From NCBI RefSeq assembly GCF_051014685.1, contig NW_027478598.1, forward strand, positions 620,001 to 684,000: 64,000 nt of DNA, given 5' to 3'. How positions within the stretch are numbered: the first letter of the stretch is position 1; each line of letters begins with the position of its first letter. The translations under genes were made by a program, and so were the position numbers. Origin of the DNA: Ptiloglossa arizonensis (Eukaryota > Arthropoda > Insecta > Hymenoptera > Colletidae). Shown here in pieces: positions 27,104 through 42,460 of this stretch. The notes under the pieces were generated by a model, which saw nothing but the letters and a program-made list of their open reading frames with translations, was not told the DNA's origin and did not search any database.

Positions 27104-29959
27104 TTATACGTTATACGCTATACGTTATACGTTACACGTTATACGTTATACGTTATACGTTATACGTTATACGTTATACATTATACGTTATGCGTTATAC
27201 GCTATACGTTATGCGTTATAGGTCATACCTTATACGTGATACGTCATACGTTATACGTTATACGTTATACGTTATACGTTATACGTTATACGTTATAGGT
27301 TGTACGTTATACGTTATATGTAATACGTTATACGTTATGCGTTATACGTTATACGTTATACGTTATACGTTATACGTTATACGTTATACGTTATACGTTA
27401 TACGTTATGCGTTATACGTTATACGTTATACGTTATACGTTATACGTTATACGTTATACGTTATACGTTATCCGTTATACGTTATACGTAATACGTTATA
27501 CGTTATACGTTATACGTTATACGTTATACGTTATACGTTATACGTTATACGTTAAACGTTATACGTTAAACGTTATACGTTATACGTTATACGTTATACG
27601 ATATACGTTATACGTTATACGTTATACGTTAGACGTTATAGGTTATACGTAATACGTAATACGTTTTACGTTATACGTTATACGTTACACGTTATACGTT
27701 ATACGTTATGCGTTATACGTTATACGTTATACGTTATGCGTTATACGTTATACGTTATACGTTATACGTTATACGTTTGACGTTATACGTTATACGGTAT
27801 ACGTTATGCCTTATACGTTATACGTTATACGTTATACGTTATACGTTATACGTTATACGTTATACGATATACGTTATACGTTATACGTTATACGTTATAC
27901 GTTATACGTTATACGTTATACGTTATACGTAATACGTTATACGTTAGACGTTATAGGTTATACGTAATACGTAATACATTTTACGTTATACGTTATACGT
28001 TACACGTTATACGTTATACGTTATACGTTATAAGTTATACGTTATACGTTATACGGTATACGTTATACGTTATACGTTGGACGTTACAGGTTAAACGTAA
28101 TACGTTATACGTTATACGTTATGCGTTATACGTTATACGTTATACGTTATACGTTATACGTTAGACGTTATACGTTATACGTTATACGTTAAACGTTATA
28201 CGTTATACGCTATGCGTTATACGTTATACGTTATACGTTATGCGTTATACGTTATACGTTATACGTTATACGTTATACGTTTGACGTTATACGTTATACG
28301 GTATACGTTATGCCTTATACGTTATACGTTATACGTTATACGTTATACGTTATACGTTATACGTTATACGATATACGTTATACGTTATACGTTATACGTT
28401 ATACGTTATACGTTATACGTTATACGTTATACGTTATACGTAATACGTTATACGTTAGACGTTATAGGTTATACGTAATACGTAATACATTTTACGTTAT
28501 ACGTTATACGTTACACGTTATACGTTATACGTTATACGTTATAAGTTATACGTTATACGTTATACGGTATACGTTATACGTTATACGTTGGACGTTACAG
28601 GTTAAACGTAATACGTTATACGTTATACGTTATGCGTTATACGTTATACGTTATACGTTATACGTTATACGTTAGACGTTATACGTTATACGTTATACGT
28701 TAAACGTTATACGTTATACGCTATGCGTTATACGTTATACGTTATACGTTATGCGTTATACGTTATACGTTATACGTTATACGTTATACGTTTGACGTTA
28801 TACGTTATACGGTATACGTTATGCCTTATACGTTATACGTTATACGTTATACGTTATACGTTATACGTTATACGTTATACGTTATACGATATACGTTATA
28901 CGTTATACGTTATACGTTATACGTTATACGTTATACGTTATACGTTATACGTAATACGTTATGCGTTATACGTTATACGTTATACGTTATACGTTAGACG
29001 TTATAGGTTATACGTAATACGTAATACGTTTAACGTTATACGTTATAAGTTATACGTTATGCATTATACGTTATACGTTATACGTTATACGTTATACGTT
29101 ATACGTTATGCGTTATACGTTATACGTTATACGTTATACGTTATACGGTTTACGTTATACGTTATACGTTATACGTTATACGTTATACGTTATACGTTAT
29201 ACGTTATACGTTATACGTTATACGTTATACTTTATACGTTATACGTTATACGTTATACGTTATACGTTATACGTTATACGTTATACGTTATACGTTATAC
29301 GTTATGCATTATACGTTATACGTTATACGTTATACGTTATACGTTATACGTTATACGTTATACGTTATGCGTTATACGTTATACGTTATACGTTATACGT
29401 TATACGGTTTACGTTATACGTTATACGTTATACGTTATGCATTATACGTTATACGTTATACGTTATACGTTATACGTTATACGTTATACGTTATTCGTTA
29501 TACGTTAGACGTTATACGTTATACGTTATACGTTATACGTTACTCGTTATACGTAATATGTAATACGTTGTACGTTATAAGTTATACGTTATACGTTATA
29601 CGTTATACGTTATACGTTATACGTTATACGTTATACGTTATACGTTATACGTTATACGTTATACGTTATACGATGTACGTTATACGTTATATGTAATATG
29701 TAATACGTTATACGTTATACGTTAAACGTTAGACGTTATACGTTATACGTTAAACGTTAGACGTTATACGTTATACGTTATACGTTGTACGTTATACTTT
29801 ATATGTAATATGTAATACGTTATACGTTATACGCTATACGTTATACTTTACACGTTATACGTTATGCGTTATGCATTATACGTTATGCGTTATACGTTAT
29901 ACGTTATACGTAATACGTTATACGTTATACGTTATACGTTATACGTTATACGTTATACG

Positions 29960-29965
29960 TATACG
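29960..29965 (+). repeat. 6-bp unit TATACG, phase slip -1
   Basis: Homologue of the odd unit at 22,401, displaced by 7,559 bp, in copy B of the 7.5-kb higher-order unit. Confidence 0.9.
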
Positions 29966-32900
29966 TTATACGTTATACGTTATACGTTATACGTTATACG
30001 TTATACGTTATACGTTATACGTTGTACGTTATACGTTATATGTAATATGTAATACGTTATACGTTATACGTTAAACATTAGACGTTATACGTTATACGTT
30101 GTACGTTATTCTTTATATGTAATATGTAATACGTTATACGTTATACGTTATACGTTAAACGTTATACGTTATACGTTATACGTTATACGTTATACGTTAT
30201 ACGTTATACGTTATACGTTATACGTTATACGTTATACGTTATACGTTATACGTTATACGTTATACGTTATACGTTATACGTTATACGTTATACGTTATAC
30301 GTTATACGTTATACGTTATACGTTAGACGTTATAGGTTATACGTAATACGTAATACGTTATACGTTATACGATATACGTTGCACGTTATACGTTATACGA
30401 TATACGTCATAAGTTATACGTTATACGTTATACGTTAGACGTTACATTTTATACGTTATACGTTGTACGCTATACGTTATACGTTATACGTTATACGTTA
30501 TGCGTTATAGGATATACGTTATACGTGATACGTTGTACGTTATACGTTATACGTTATACGTTATACGTTATACGTTATACGTTATACGTTACACGTTATA
30601 CGTTATACGTTATACGTTATACGTTATACCTTGTACGTTATACGTTATACGTTATACGTTATACGTTATTCGTTATACGTTATACGTTATACGTTATACG
30701 TTATACGTTATACGTTATACGTTATACGTTAAACGTTATACGTTATACGTTATACGTTATACGTTATACGTTATGCGTTATACGTTATGCGTTATACGTT
30801 ATACGTTATACGTTATGCGTTGTACGTTATACGTTATACGTTATACGTTATACGTTATTCGTTATACGTTATACGTTACACGTTATACGTTATACGTTAT
30901 ACGTTACACGTTATACGTTATACGTTATACGTTATACGTTATACGTTATACGTTATACGTAATACGTTATACGTTATACGTTATACGTTATACGTTATAC
31001 GTTATAAGTTATACGTTATACGTTATACGTTATACGTTATACGTTATACATTATGCGTTATACGCTATGCGTAATGCGTTATAGGTCATACCTTATACGT
31101 GATACGTCATACGTTATACGTTATACGTGATACGTTATACGTTATACGTTATACGTTATACGTTATACGTTATACGTTATACGTTATACGTTATACGTTA
31201 TACGTTATACGTTGTACGTTATACGTTATATGTAATATGTAATACGTTATACGTTATACGTTAAACGTTAGACGTTATACGTTATACGTTGTACGTTATT
31301 CTTTATATGTAATATGTAATACGTTATACGTTATACGTTATACGTTAAACGTTATACGTTATACGTTATACGTTATACGTTATACGTTATACGTTATACG
31401 TTATACGTTATACGTTATACGTTATACGTTATACGTTATACGTTATACGTTATACGTTATACGTTATACGTTATACGTTAGACGTTACATTTTATACGTT
31501 ATACGTTGTACGCTATACGTTATACGTTATACGTTATACGTTATGCGTTATAGGATATACGTTATACGTCATACGTTGTACGTTATACGTTATACGTTAT
31601 ACGTTATACGTTATACGTTTTACGTTACACGTTATACGTTATACGTTATACGTTATACGTTATACCTTGTACGTTATACGTTATACGTTATACGTTATAC
31701 GTTATTCGTTATACGTTATACGTTATACGTTATACGTTATACGTTATACGTTATACGTTATACGTTAAACGTTATACGTTATACGTTATACGTTATATGT
31801 TATACGTTATGCGTTATACGTTATGCGTTATACGTTATACGTTATACGTTATGCGTTGTACGTTATACGTTATACGTTATACGTTATACGTTATACGTTA
31901 TTCGTTACACGTTATACGTTACACGTTATACGTTATACGTTATACGTTATACGTTATACGTTATACGTTATACGTTATACGTTATACGTTATACGTTATA
32001 CGTAATACGTTATACGTTATACGTTATACGTTATACGTTATACGTTATAAGTTATACGTTATACGTTATACGTTATACGTTATACGTTATACATTATGCG
32101 TTATACGCTATACGTAATGCGTTATAGGTCATACCTTATACGTGATACGTCATACGTTATACGTTATACGTGATACGTTATACGTTATACGTTATACGTT
32201 ATACGTTGTACGTTATACGTTATATGTAATATGTAATACGTTATACGTTATACGCTATACGTTATACGTTACACGTTATACGTTATACATTACACGTTAT
32301 ACGTTATACGTTATGCGTTATACGTTATGCGTTATACGTTATACGTTATACGTTATACGTTATACGTTATACGTTATACGTTATGCGTTATACGTTATAC
32401 GTTATACGTTGTACGTTATACGTTATACGTTATACGATATACGTTATACGTTATACGTTATACGTTGTACGTTGTACGTTATACGTTATACGTTATACGT
32501 TGTACGTTATACGTTATGCGTTATACGTTATACGTTGTACGTTATACGTTAAACGTTAGACGTTACATTTTATACGTTATACGTTGTACGCTATACGTTA
32601 TACGTTATACGTTATACGTTATGCGGTATAGGATATACGTTATACGTGATACGTTGTACGTTATACGTTATACGTTATACGTTATACGTTATACGTTATA
32701 CGTTACACGTTATACGTTATACGTTATACGTTATACGTTATACCTTGTACGTTATACGTTATACGTTATACGTTATACGTTATTCGTTATACGTTATACG
32801 TTATACGTTATACGTTATACGTTATACGTTATACGTTATACGTTAAACGTTATACGTTATACGTTATACGTTATACGTTATACGTTATGCGTTATACGTT

Positions 32901-34592
32901 ATGCGTTATACGTTATACGTTATACGTTATGCGTTGTACGTTATACGTTATACGTTATACGTTATACGTTATTCGTTATACGTTATACGTTACACGTTAT
33001 ACGTTATACGTTATACGTTATACGTTATACGTTATACGTTATACGTTATACGTTATACGTTACTCGTTATACGTAATATGTAATACGTTTTACGTTACAA
33101 GTTATACGTTATACGTTATACGATATACGTTATACGTTATACGTTATACGTTATACGTTATACGTTATACGTTATACGTTATACGTTATACGTTATACGT
33201 TATACGTTATACGTCATACGTTGTACGTTATACGTTATATGTAATATGTAATACGTTATACGTTATACGTTAAACGTTAGACGTTATACGTTATACGTTA
33301 TACGTTGTACGTTATACGTTATACGTTATACGTTATACGTTATGCATTATACGTTATACGTTATACGTTATACGTTATACGTTATTCGTTATACGTTATA
33401 CGTTATACGTTATGCGTTATACGTTATGCGTTATACGTTATACGTTATACGTTATGCGTTGTACGTTGTACGCTATACGTTATACGTTATACGTTATACG
33501 TTATGCGTTATAGGATATACGTTATACGTGATACGTTGTACGTTATACGTTATACGTTATACGTTATACGTTATACGTTACACGTTAAACGTTATACGTT
33601 ATACGTTATACGTTATACGTTATACGTTATGCGTTATACGTTATGCGTTATACGTTATACGTTATACGTTATGCGTTGTACGTTGTACGCTATACGTTAT
33701 ACGTTATACGTTATACGTTATGCGTTATAGGATATACGTTATACGTGATACGTTGTACGTTATACGTTATACGTTATACGTTATACGTTAAACGTTAGAC
33801 GTTATACGTTATACGTTATACGTTGTACGTTATACGTGATACGTTATACGTTATACGTTATACGTTATACGTTATACGTTATACGTTAAACGTTATACGT
33901 TATACGTTATACGTTATACGTTATACGTTATGCGTTATACGTTATGCGTTATACGTTATACGTTATACGTTATGCGTTGTACGTTGTACGCTATACGTTA
34001 TACGTTATACGTTATACGTTATGCGTTATAGGATATACGTTATACGTGATACGTTGTACGTTATACGTTATACGTTATACGTTATACGTTATACGTTACA
34101 CGTTACTCGTTATACGTAATATGTAATACGTTTTACGTTATAAGTTATACGTTATACGTTATACGTTATACGTTATACGTTATACGTTATACGTTATACG
34201 TTATACGTTATACGTTATACGTTATACGTTATACGTTATACGTCATACGTTGTACGTTATACGTTATATGTAATATGTAATACGTTATACGTTATACGTT
34301 AAACGTTAGACGTTATACGTTATACGTTATACGTTGTACGTTATACGTTATACGTTATACGTTATACGTTATGCATTATACGTTATACGTTATACGTTAT
34401 ACGTTATACGTTATTCGTTATACGTTATACGTTATACGTTATACGTTATACGTTATACGTTACTCGTTATACGTAATATGTAATACGTTTTACGTTACAA
34501 GTTATACGTTATACGTTATACGATATACGCTATACGTTATACGTTATACGTTATACGTTATACGTTATACGTTATACGTTATACGTTATACG

Positions 34593-34858
34593 TTGTACGT
34601 TATACGTTATATGTAATACGTTATACGTTATGCGTTATACGTTATACGTTATACGTTATACGTTATACGTTATACGTTATACGTTATACGTTATACGTTA
34701 TGCGTTATACGTTATACGTTATACGTTATACGTTATACGTTATACGTTATACGTTATACGTTATCCGTTATACGTTATACGTAATACGTTATACGTTATA
34801 CGTTATACGTTATACGTTATACGTTATACGTTATACGTTATACGTTATACGTAATACG
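34593..34858 (+). repeat. Truncated third copy of the 7.5-kb unit with internal deletion
   Basis: TTGTACG, consensus and TTATATG at 34,593-34,613 match both 27,069 and 27,300. The sequence before the junction follows copies at a displacement of 7,524 bp; after it, 7,293 bp. Exactly 231 bp (33 units) between two copies of that three-unit phrase are missing. Similarity to the 27,300-27,545 region fades near 34,858. Confidence 0.8.
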
Positions 34859-34963
34859 TTATACGTTATACGTTATACGTTATACGTTATACGTTATACG
34901 TTATACGTTATACGTTAAACGTTAGACGTTATATGTTCTACGTTATACGTTGTACGTTATACG

Positions 34964-36398
34964 TTATATGTAGTATGTAATACGTTATACGTTATACGTT
35001 AAACGTTAGACGTTATACGTTATACGTTATACGTTGTACGTTATACTTTATATGTAATATGTAATATGTTATACGTTATACGCTATACGTTATACGTTAC
35101 ACGTTATACGTTATACGTTATGCATTATACGTTGTGCGTTATACGTTATACGTTATACGTAATACGTTATACGTTATACGTTATACGTTATACGTTATAC
35201 GTTATACGTTGTACGTTATACGTTATATGTAATATGTAATACGTTATATGTTATACGCTATACGTTATACGTTACACGTTATACGTTATACGTTATGCGT
35301 TATACGTTATGCGTTATACGTTATACGTTATACGTTATACGTTATACGTTATACGTTATACGTTATACGTTATACGTTATACGTTATACGTTATACGTTA
35401 TACGCTATACGTTATACGTTACACGTTATACGTTCTACGTTATGCGTTATACGTTATGCGTTATACGTCATACGTTATACGTTATACGTTATACGTTATA
35501 CGTTATACGTTATACGTTATACGTTATACGTTAAACGTTAGACGTTATATGTTCTACGTTATACGTTGTACGTTATACGTTATATGTAATATGTAATACG
35601 TTATACGTTATACGCTGTACGTTATACGTTACACGTTATACGTTATACGTTATGCGTTATACGTTATGCGTTACACGTTATACGTTATACGTTATACGTT
35701 ATACTTTATACGTTATACGTTATACGTTATACGTTATACGTTATACGTTATACGTTATACGTTATACGTTAAACGTTATACGTTATACGTTATACGTTAT
35801 ACGATATACGTTATACGTTAAACGTTGTACGTTATACGTAATACGTTATACGTTATACGTTATACGTTATACGTTAAACGTTATACGTTATACGTTATAC
35901 GTTATACGTTATACGTTATACGTTATACGTTATACGTTGTACGTTATACGTTATATGTAGTATGTAATACGTTATACGTTATACGTTAAACGTTAGACGT
36001 TATACGTTATACGTTATACGTTGTACGTTATACTTTATATGTAATATGTAATATGTTATACGTTATACGCTATACGTTATACGTTACACGTTATACGTTA
36101 TACGTTATGCATTATACGTTGTGCGTTATACGTTATACGTTATGCGTTATACGATATACGTTATACGTTATACGTTGTACGTTATACGTTATACGTTATA
36201 CGTTATACGTTACTCGTTATACGTAATATGTAATACGTTTTACATTATAAGTTATACGTTATACGTTATACGTTATACGTTATACGTTATACGTTATACG
36301 TTATACGTTATACGTTATACGTTATACGTTATACGTTATACGTTATACGTTATACGTTATACGTTATACGTTATACGTTATACGTTGTACGTTATACG
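34964..36398 (+). repeat. 1,435-bp tandem duplication, copy 1
   Basis: It starts at TTATATG followed by TAGTATG and contains TTCTACG, TTAGACG-TTATATG and TTATACT landmarks, which recur 205 units later. A partial extra copy of the TAGTATG phrase lies at 35,951. Related sequence recurs at 52.9-53.6 kb (displacement 17,990 bp), 55.2 kb and 60.6 kb. Confidence 0.8.
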
Positions 36399-37375
36399 TT
36401 ATATGTAGTATGTAATACGTTATACGTTATACGTTAAACGTTAGACGTTATACGTTATACGTTATACGTTGTACGTTATACTTTATATGTAATATGTAAT
36501 ATGTTATACGTTATACGCTATACGTTATACGTTACACGTTATACGTTATACGTTATGCATTATACGTTGTGCGTTATACGTTATACGTTATACGTAATAC
36601 GTTATACGTTATACGTTATACGTTATACGTTATACGTTATACGTTGTACGTTATACGTTATATGTAAAATGTAATACGTTATATGTTATACGCTATACGT
36701 TATACGTTACACGTTATACGTTATACGTTATGCGTTATACGTTATGCGTTATACGTTATACGTTATACGTTATACGTTATACGTTATACGTTATACGTTA
36801 TACGTTATACGTTATACGTTATACGTTATACGTTATACGTTATACGCTATACGTTATACGTTACACGTTATACGTTCTACGTTATGCGTTATACGTTATG
36901 CGTTATACGTTATACGTTATACGTTATACGTTATACGTTATACGTTATACGTTATACGTTATACGTTAAACGTTAGACGTTATATGTTCTACGTTATACG
37001 TTGTACGTTATACGTTATATGTAATATGTAATACGTTATACGTTATACGCTGTACGTTATACGTTACACGTTATACGTTATACGTTATACGATATACGTT
37101 ATGCGTTACACGTTATACGTTATACGTTATACGTTATACTTTATACGTTATACGTTATACGTTATACGTTATACGTTATACGTTATACGTTATACGTTAT
37201 ACGTTAAACGTTATACGTTATACGTTATACGTTATACGATATACGTTATACGTTAAACGTTGTACGTTATACGTAATACGTTATACGTTATACGTTATAC
37301 GTTATACGTTAAACGTTATACGTTATACATTATACGTTATACGTTATACGTTATACGTTATACGTTGTACGTTAT
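36399..37375 (+). repeat. 1,435-bp duplication, copy 2 (partial)
   Basis: It follows copy 1 through TTCTACG, TTATATG, CTGTACG, TTATACT and TTAAACG-TTGTACG, then departs at about 37,375 where TTGTAAG and TTATAGG replace the TAGTATG phrase. Small substitutions occur, for example TAAAATG near 36,663. Confidence 0.78.
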
Positions 37376-40255
37376 ACGTTGTAAGTTATAGGTTGTACGT
37401 TATACGTTATACGTTATACGTTATACGTTATACGTTATACGTTATACGTTATACGTTATACGTTATACGTTATACGTTATACGTTATACGTTATACGTTA
37501 TACGTTATACGTTATACGTTATACGTTATACGTTATACGTTATACGTTATACGTTAAACGTTAGATGTTATATGTTATACGTTATACGTTGTACGCTATA
37601 CGTTATATGTAATATGTAATACGTTATACGTTATACGATATACGTTATTCGTTATACGTTATACGTAATACGTTATACGTTATACGTTATACGTTATACG
37701 TTATACGTTATACGTTATACGTTATACGTTATACGTTATACGTTATACGTTATACGTTATACGTTATACGTTGTACGTTATACGTTATATGTAATATGTA
37801 ATACGTTATACGTTATACGCTATACGTTATACGTTACACGTTATACGTTATACGTTATGCGTTCTCCGTTATGCGTTATACGTTATACGTTATACGTTAT
37901 ACGTTATACGTTATACGTTAAACGTTAGACGTTATACGTTATACGTTATACGATATACGTTATACGTTATACGTTATACGTTATACGTTATACGTTACTC
38001 GTTATACGTAATATGTAATACGTTTTACGTTATAAGTTATACGTTATACGTTATACGATATACGTTATACGTTATACGTTATACGTTATACGTTATACGT
38101 TATACGTTATACGTTATACGTTATACGTTATACGTTGTACGTTATACGTTATATGTAATATGTAATACGTTATACGTTATACGCTATACGTTATACGTTA
38201 CACGTTATACGTTATACGTTATGCGTTCTCCGTTATGCGTTATACGTTATACGTTATACGTTATACGATATACGTTATTCGTTATACGTTATACGTAATA
38301 CGTTATACGTTATACGTTATACGTTATACGTTATACGTTATACGTTATACGTTATACGTTAAACGTTATACGTTATACGTTATACGTTATACGATATACG
38401 TTATACGTTATACGTTGTACGTTATACGTTATACGTTATACGTTATACGTTATACGTTATACGTTATACGTTATACGTTAAACGTTATACGTTATACGTT
38501 ATGCGTTATACGTTATACGTTATACGTTATAGGTTGTACGATATACGTTATATGTAATATATAATATGTTATACGTTATACGCTATACGTTATACGTTAC
38601 ACGTTGTACGTTATACGTTATGCGTTATACGTTATGCGTTATACGTTATACGTTATACGTTATACGTTATACGTTATACGTTATACGTTATACGTTATTC
38701 GTTATACGTTATACGTAATACGTTATACGTTATACGTTATACGTTATACGTTATACGTTATACGTTATACGTTAAACGTTATACGTTAAACGTTATACGT
38801 TATACGTTATACGTTATACGATATACGTTATACGTTATACGTTATACGTTAGAAGTTATAGGTTATACGTAATACATAATACGTTTTACGTTATACGTTA
38901 TACGTTACACGTTATACGTTATACGTTATACGTTATAAGTTATACGTTATACGTTATACGGTATACGTTATACGTTATACGTTGGACGTTACAGGTTAAA
39001 CGTAATACGTTATACCTTATACGTTGTGCGTTATACGTTATACGTTATACGTTATACGTTAGACGTTATAGGTTATTCGTAATACGTAATACGTTTTACG
39101 TTATACGTTATACGTTACACGTTATACCTTATACGTTATACGTTAAAAGTTATACGTTATACGTTATACGGTATACGTTATACGTTATACGTTATACGTT
39201 ATACGTTATACGTTATACGTTATACGTTATACGTTATACGTTATACGTTATACGTTATACGTTATACGTTATACGTTATACGTTATACGTTATACGTTAT
39301 ACGTTATACGTTATACGTTATACGTTATACGTTATACGTTATGCGTTATACGTTATACGTTATACGTTATACGTTATACGTTATACGTTATGCGTTATAC
39401 GTTATACGTTATACGTTATACGTTATACGTTTTACGTTATACGTTATACGTTATACGTTATGCATTATACGTTATACGTTATACGTTATACGTTATACGT
39501 TATTCGTTATACGTTATACGTTATACGTTATACGTTATACGTTATACGTTATACGTTATACGTTACTCGTTATACGTAATATGTAATACGTTTTACGTTA
39601 TAAGTTATACGTTATACGTTATACGTTATACGTTATACGTTATACGTTATACGTTATACGTTATACGTTATACGTTAAACGTAATACGTTATACGTTATG
39701 CGTTATACGTTATACGTTATGCATCATACGTTATGCGTTATACGTTATACGTTATACGTTATACGTTATACGTTATACGTTATACGTTATACGTTATACG
39801 TTATACGTTGTACGTTATACGTTATATGTAATATGTAATACGTTATACGTTATACGCTATACGTTATACGTTACACGTTATACGTTATACGTTAAACGTT
39901 ATACGTTATACGTTATGCGTTATACGTTATACGTTATACGTTATGCGTTATACGTTATACGTTATACGTTATACGTTATACGTTATACGTTATACGTTAT
40001 GCGTTATACGCTATACGTTATGCGTTATAGGTCATACCTTATACGTGATACGTCATACGTTATACGTTATACGTGATACGTTATGCGTTATACGTTATAC
40101 GTTATACGTTATACGTTATACGTTATACGTTATACGTTATACGTTATACGTTATACGTTATACGTTATACGTTATACGTTATGCGTTATACGTTATACGT
40201 TATACGTTATACGTTATACGTTATACGTTATACGTTATACGTTATACGTTATACG
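37376..40255 (+). repeat. Mosaic block between the 1,435- and 2,205-bp duplications
   Basis: Only heptamers are present. A TTATGCG, TTCTCCG, TTATGCG phrase occurs at about 37,857 and 38,221, 52 units apart. Another 52-unit displacement links the AGGTCATACC phrases at 40,025 and 40,389. The part at 38.8-39.2 kb resembles the 504-bp nested repeat. TTAGATG and TTATATG near 37,560 match 54,090 and 55,720. The phase is unchanged. Confidence 0.7.
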
Positions 40256-42460
40256 TTAAACGTTATACGTTATACGTTATGCGTTATACGTTATACGTTA
40301 TACGTTATGCGTTATACGTTATACGTTATACGTTATACGTTATACGTTATACGTTATACGTTATGCGTTATACGCTATACGTTATGCGTTATAGGACATA
40401 CCTTATACGTGATACGTCATACGTTATACGTTATACGTGATACGTTATGCGTTATACGTTATACGTTATAGGTTGTACGTTATACGTTATATGTAATATG
40501 TAATATGTTATACGTTATACGCTATACGTTATACGTTACACGTTGTACGTTATACGTTATGCGTTATACGTTATGCGTTATACGTTATACGTTATACGTT
40601 ATACGTTATACGTTATACGTTATACGTTATACGTTATTCGTTATACGTTATACGTAATACGTTATACGTTATACGTTATACGTTATACGTTATACGTTAT
40701 ATGTTATACGTTAAACGTTATACGTTATACGTTATACGTTATACGTTATACGTTTTACGTTATACGTTATGCGTTATACGTTATACGTTATACGTTATAC
40801 GTTATACGTTTGACGTTATACGTTATACGGTATACGTTATGCCTTATACGTTATACGTTATACGTTATACGTTATACGTTATACGTTATACGTTATACGT
40901 TATACGATATACGTTATACGTTATACGTTATACGTTATACGTTATACGTTATACGTTATACGTTATACGTAATACGTTATGCGTTATACGTTATACGTTA
41001 TACGTTATACGTTAGACGTTATAGGTTATACGTAATACGTAATACGTTTAACGTTATACGTTATACGTTATACGTTATGCATTATACGTTATACGTTATA
41101 CGTTATACGTTATACGTTATACGTTATGCGTAATACGTTATACGTTATACGTTATACGTTATACGGTTTACGTTATACGTTATACGTTATACGTTATACG
41201 TTATACGTTATACGTTATACGTTATACGTTATGCGTTATACGTTATACGTTATACGTTATACGTTATACGTTATACGTTATACGTTATACGTTATGCATT
41301 ATACGTTATACGTTATACGTTATACGTTATACGTTATACGTTATACGTTATGCGTTATACGTTATACGTTAGACGTTATAGGTTATACGTAATACGTAAT
41401 ACGTTTAACGTTATACGTTATACGTTATACGTTATGCATTATACGTTATACGTTATACGTTATACGTTATACGTTATACGTTATGCGTAATACGTTATAC
41501 GTTATACGTTATACGTTATACGGTTTACGTTATACGTTATACGTTATACGTTATACGTTATACGTTATACGTTATACGTTATACGTTATGCGTTATACGT
41601 TATACGTTATACGTTATACGTTATACGTTATACGTTATACGTTATACGTTATGCATTATACGTTATACGTTATACGTTATACGTTATACGTTATACGTTA
41701 TACGTTATGCGTTATACGTTATACGTTATACGTTATACGTTATACGGTTTACGTTATACGTTATACGTTATACGTTATGCATTATACGTTATACGTTATA
41801 CGTTATACGTTATACGTTATACGTTATACGTTATTCGTTATACGTTAGACGTTATACGTTAGACGTTATACGTTATACGTTATACGTTATACGTTACTCG
41901 TTATACGTAATATGTAATACGTTGTACGTTATAAGTTATACGTTATACGTTATACGTTATACGTTATACGTTATACGTTATACGTTATACGTTATACGTT
42001 ATACGTTATACGTTATACGTTATACGTTATACGTTATACGTTGTACGTTATACGTTATATGTAATATGTAATACGTTATACGTTGTACGTTAAACGTTAG
42101 ACGTTATACGTTATACGTTATACGTTGTACGTTATACGTTATATGTAATATGTAATACGTTATACGTTATACGCTATACGTTATACGTTACACGTTATAC
42201 GTTATGCGTTATGCATTATACGTTATGCGTTATACGTTATACGTTATACGTAATACGTTATACGTTATACGTTATACGTTATACGTTGTACGTTATACGT
42301 TATATGTAATATGTAATACGTTATACGTTATACGTTATACGCTATACGTTATACGTTACACGTTATACGTTATACGTTATGCGTTATACGTTATGCGTTA
42401 TACGTTATACGTTATACGTTATACGTTAAACGTTATACGTTATACGTTATGCGTTATACG
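40256..42460 (+). repeat. 2,205-bp tandem duplication, copy 1
   Basis: Landmarks such as the TTATAGG-ACATACC version of the phrase (40,389 and 42,594) and TTGTACG with the TTATGCG doublet (40,543 and 42,748) are 315 units apart. The copy contains one more 357-bp subunit than copy 2, so landmarks beyond it are displaced by only 1,960 bp. Confidence 0.78.
41126..41839 (+). repeat. 357-bp tandem doublet
   Basis: TTATGCG, TAATACG, GTTTACG, TTATGCG and TTATGCA appear from 41,126 and again from 41,483, 51 units apart. Only one copy exists in the second 2,205-bp unit, at 43,443. Confidence 0.78.

Larger units (their letters stand above)
27069..34592 (+). repeat. 7.5-kb higher-order unit, copy B (7,524 bp)
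   Basis: This is the second full copy of 19,531-27,068, beginning and ending at TTGTACG. Differences from A are mainly gains or losses of whole units inside consensus runs, such as three extra units near 29,225 that include TTATACT, plus scattered substitutions near 29,845 and 30,070. A 6-bp unit sits at 29,960. Confidence 0.88.
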
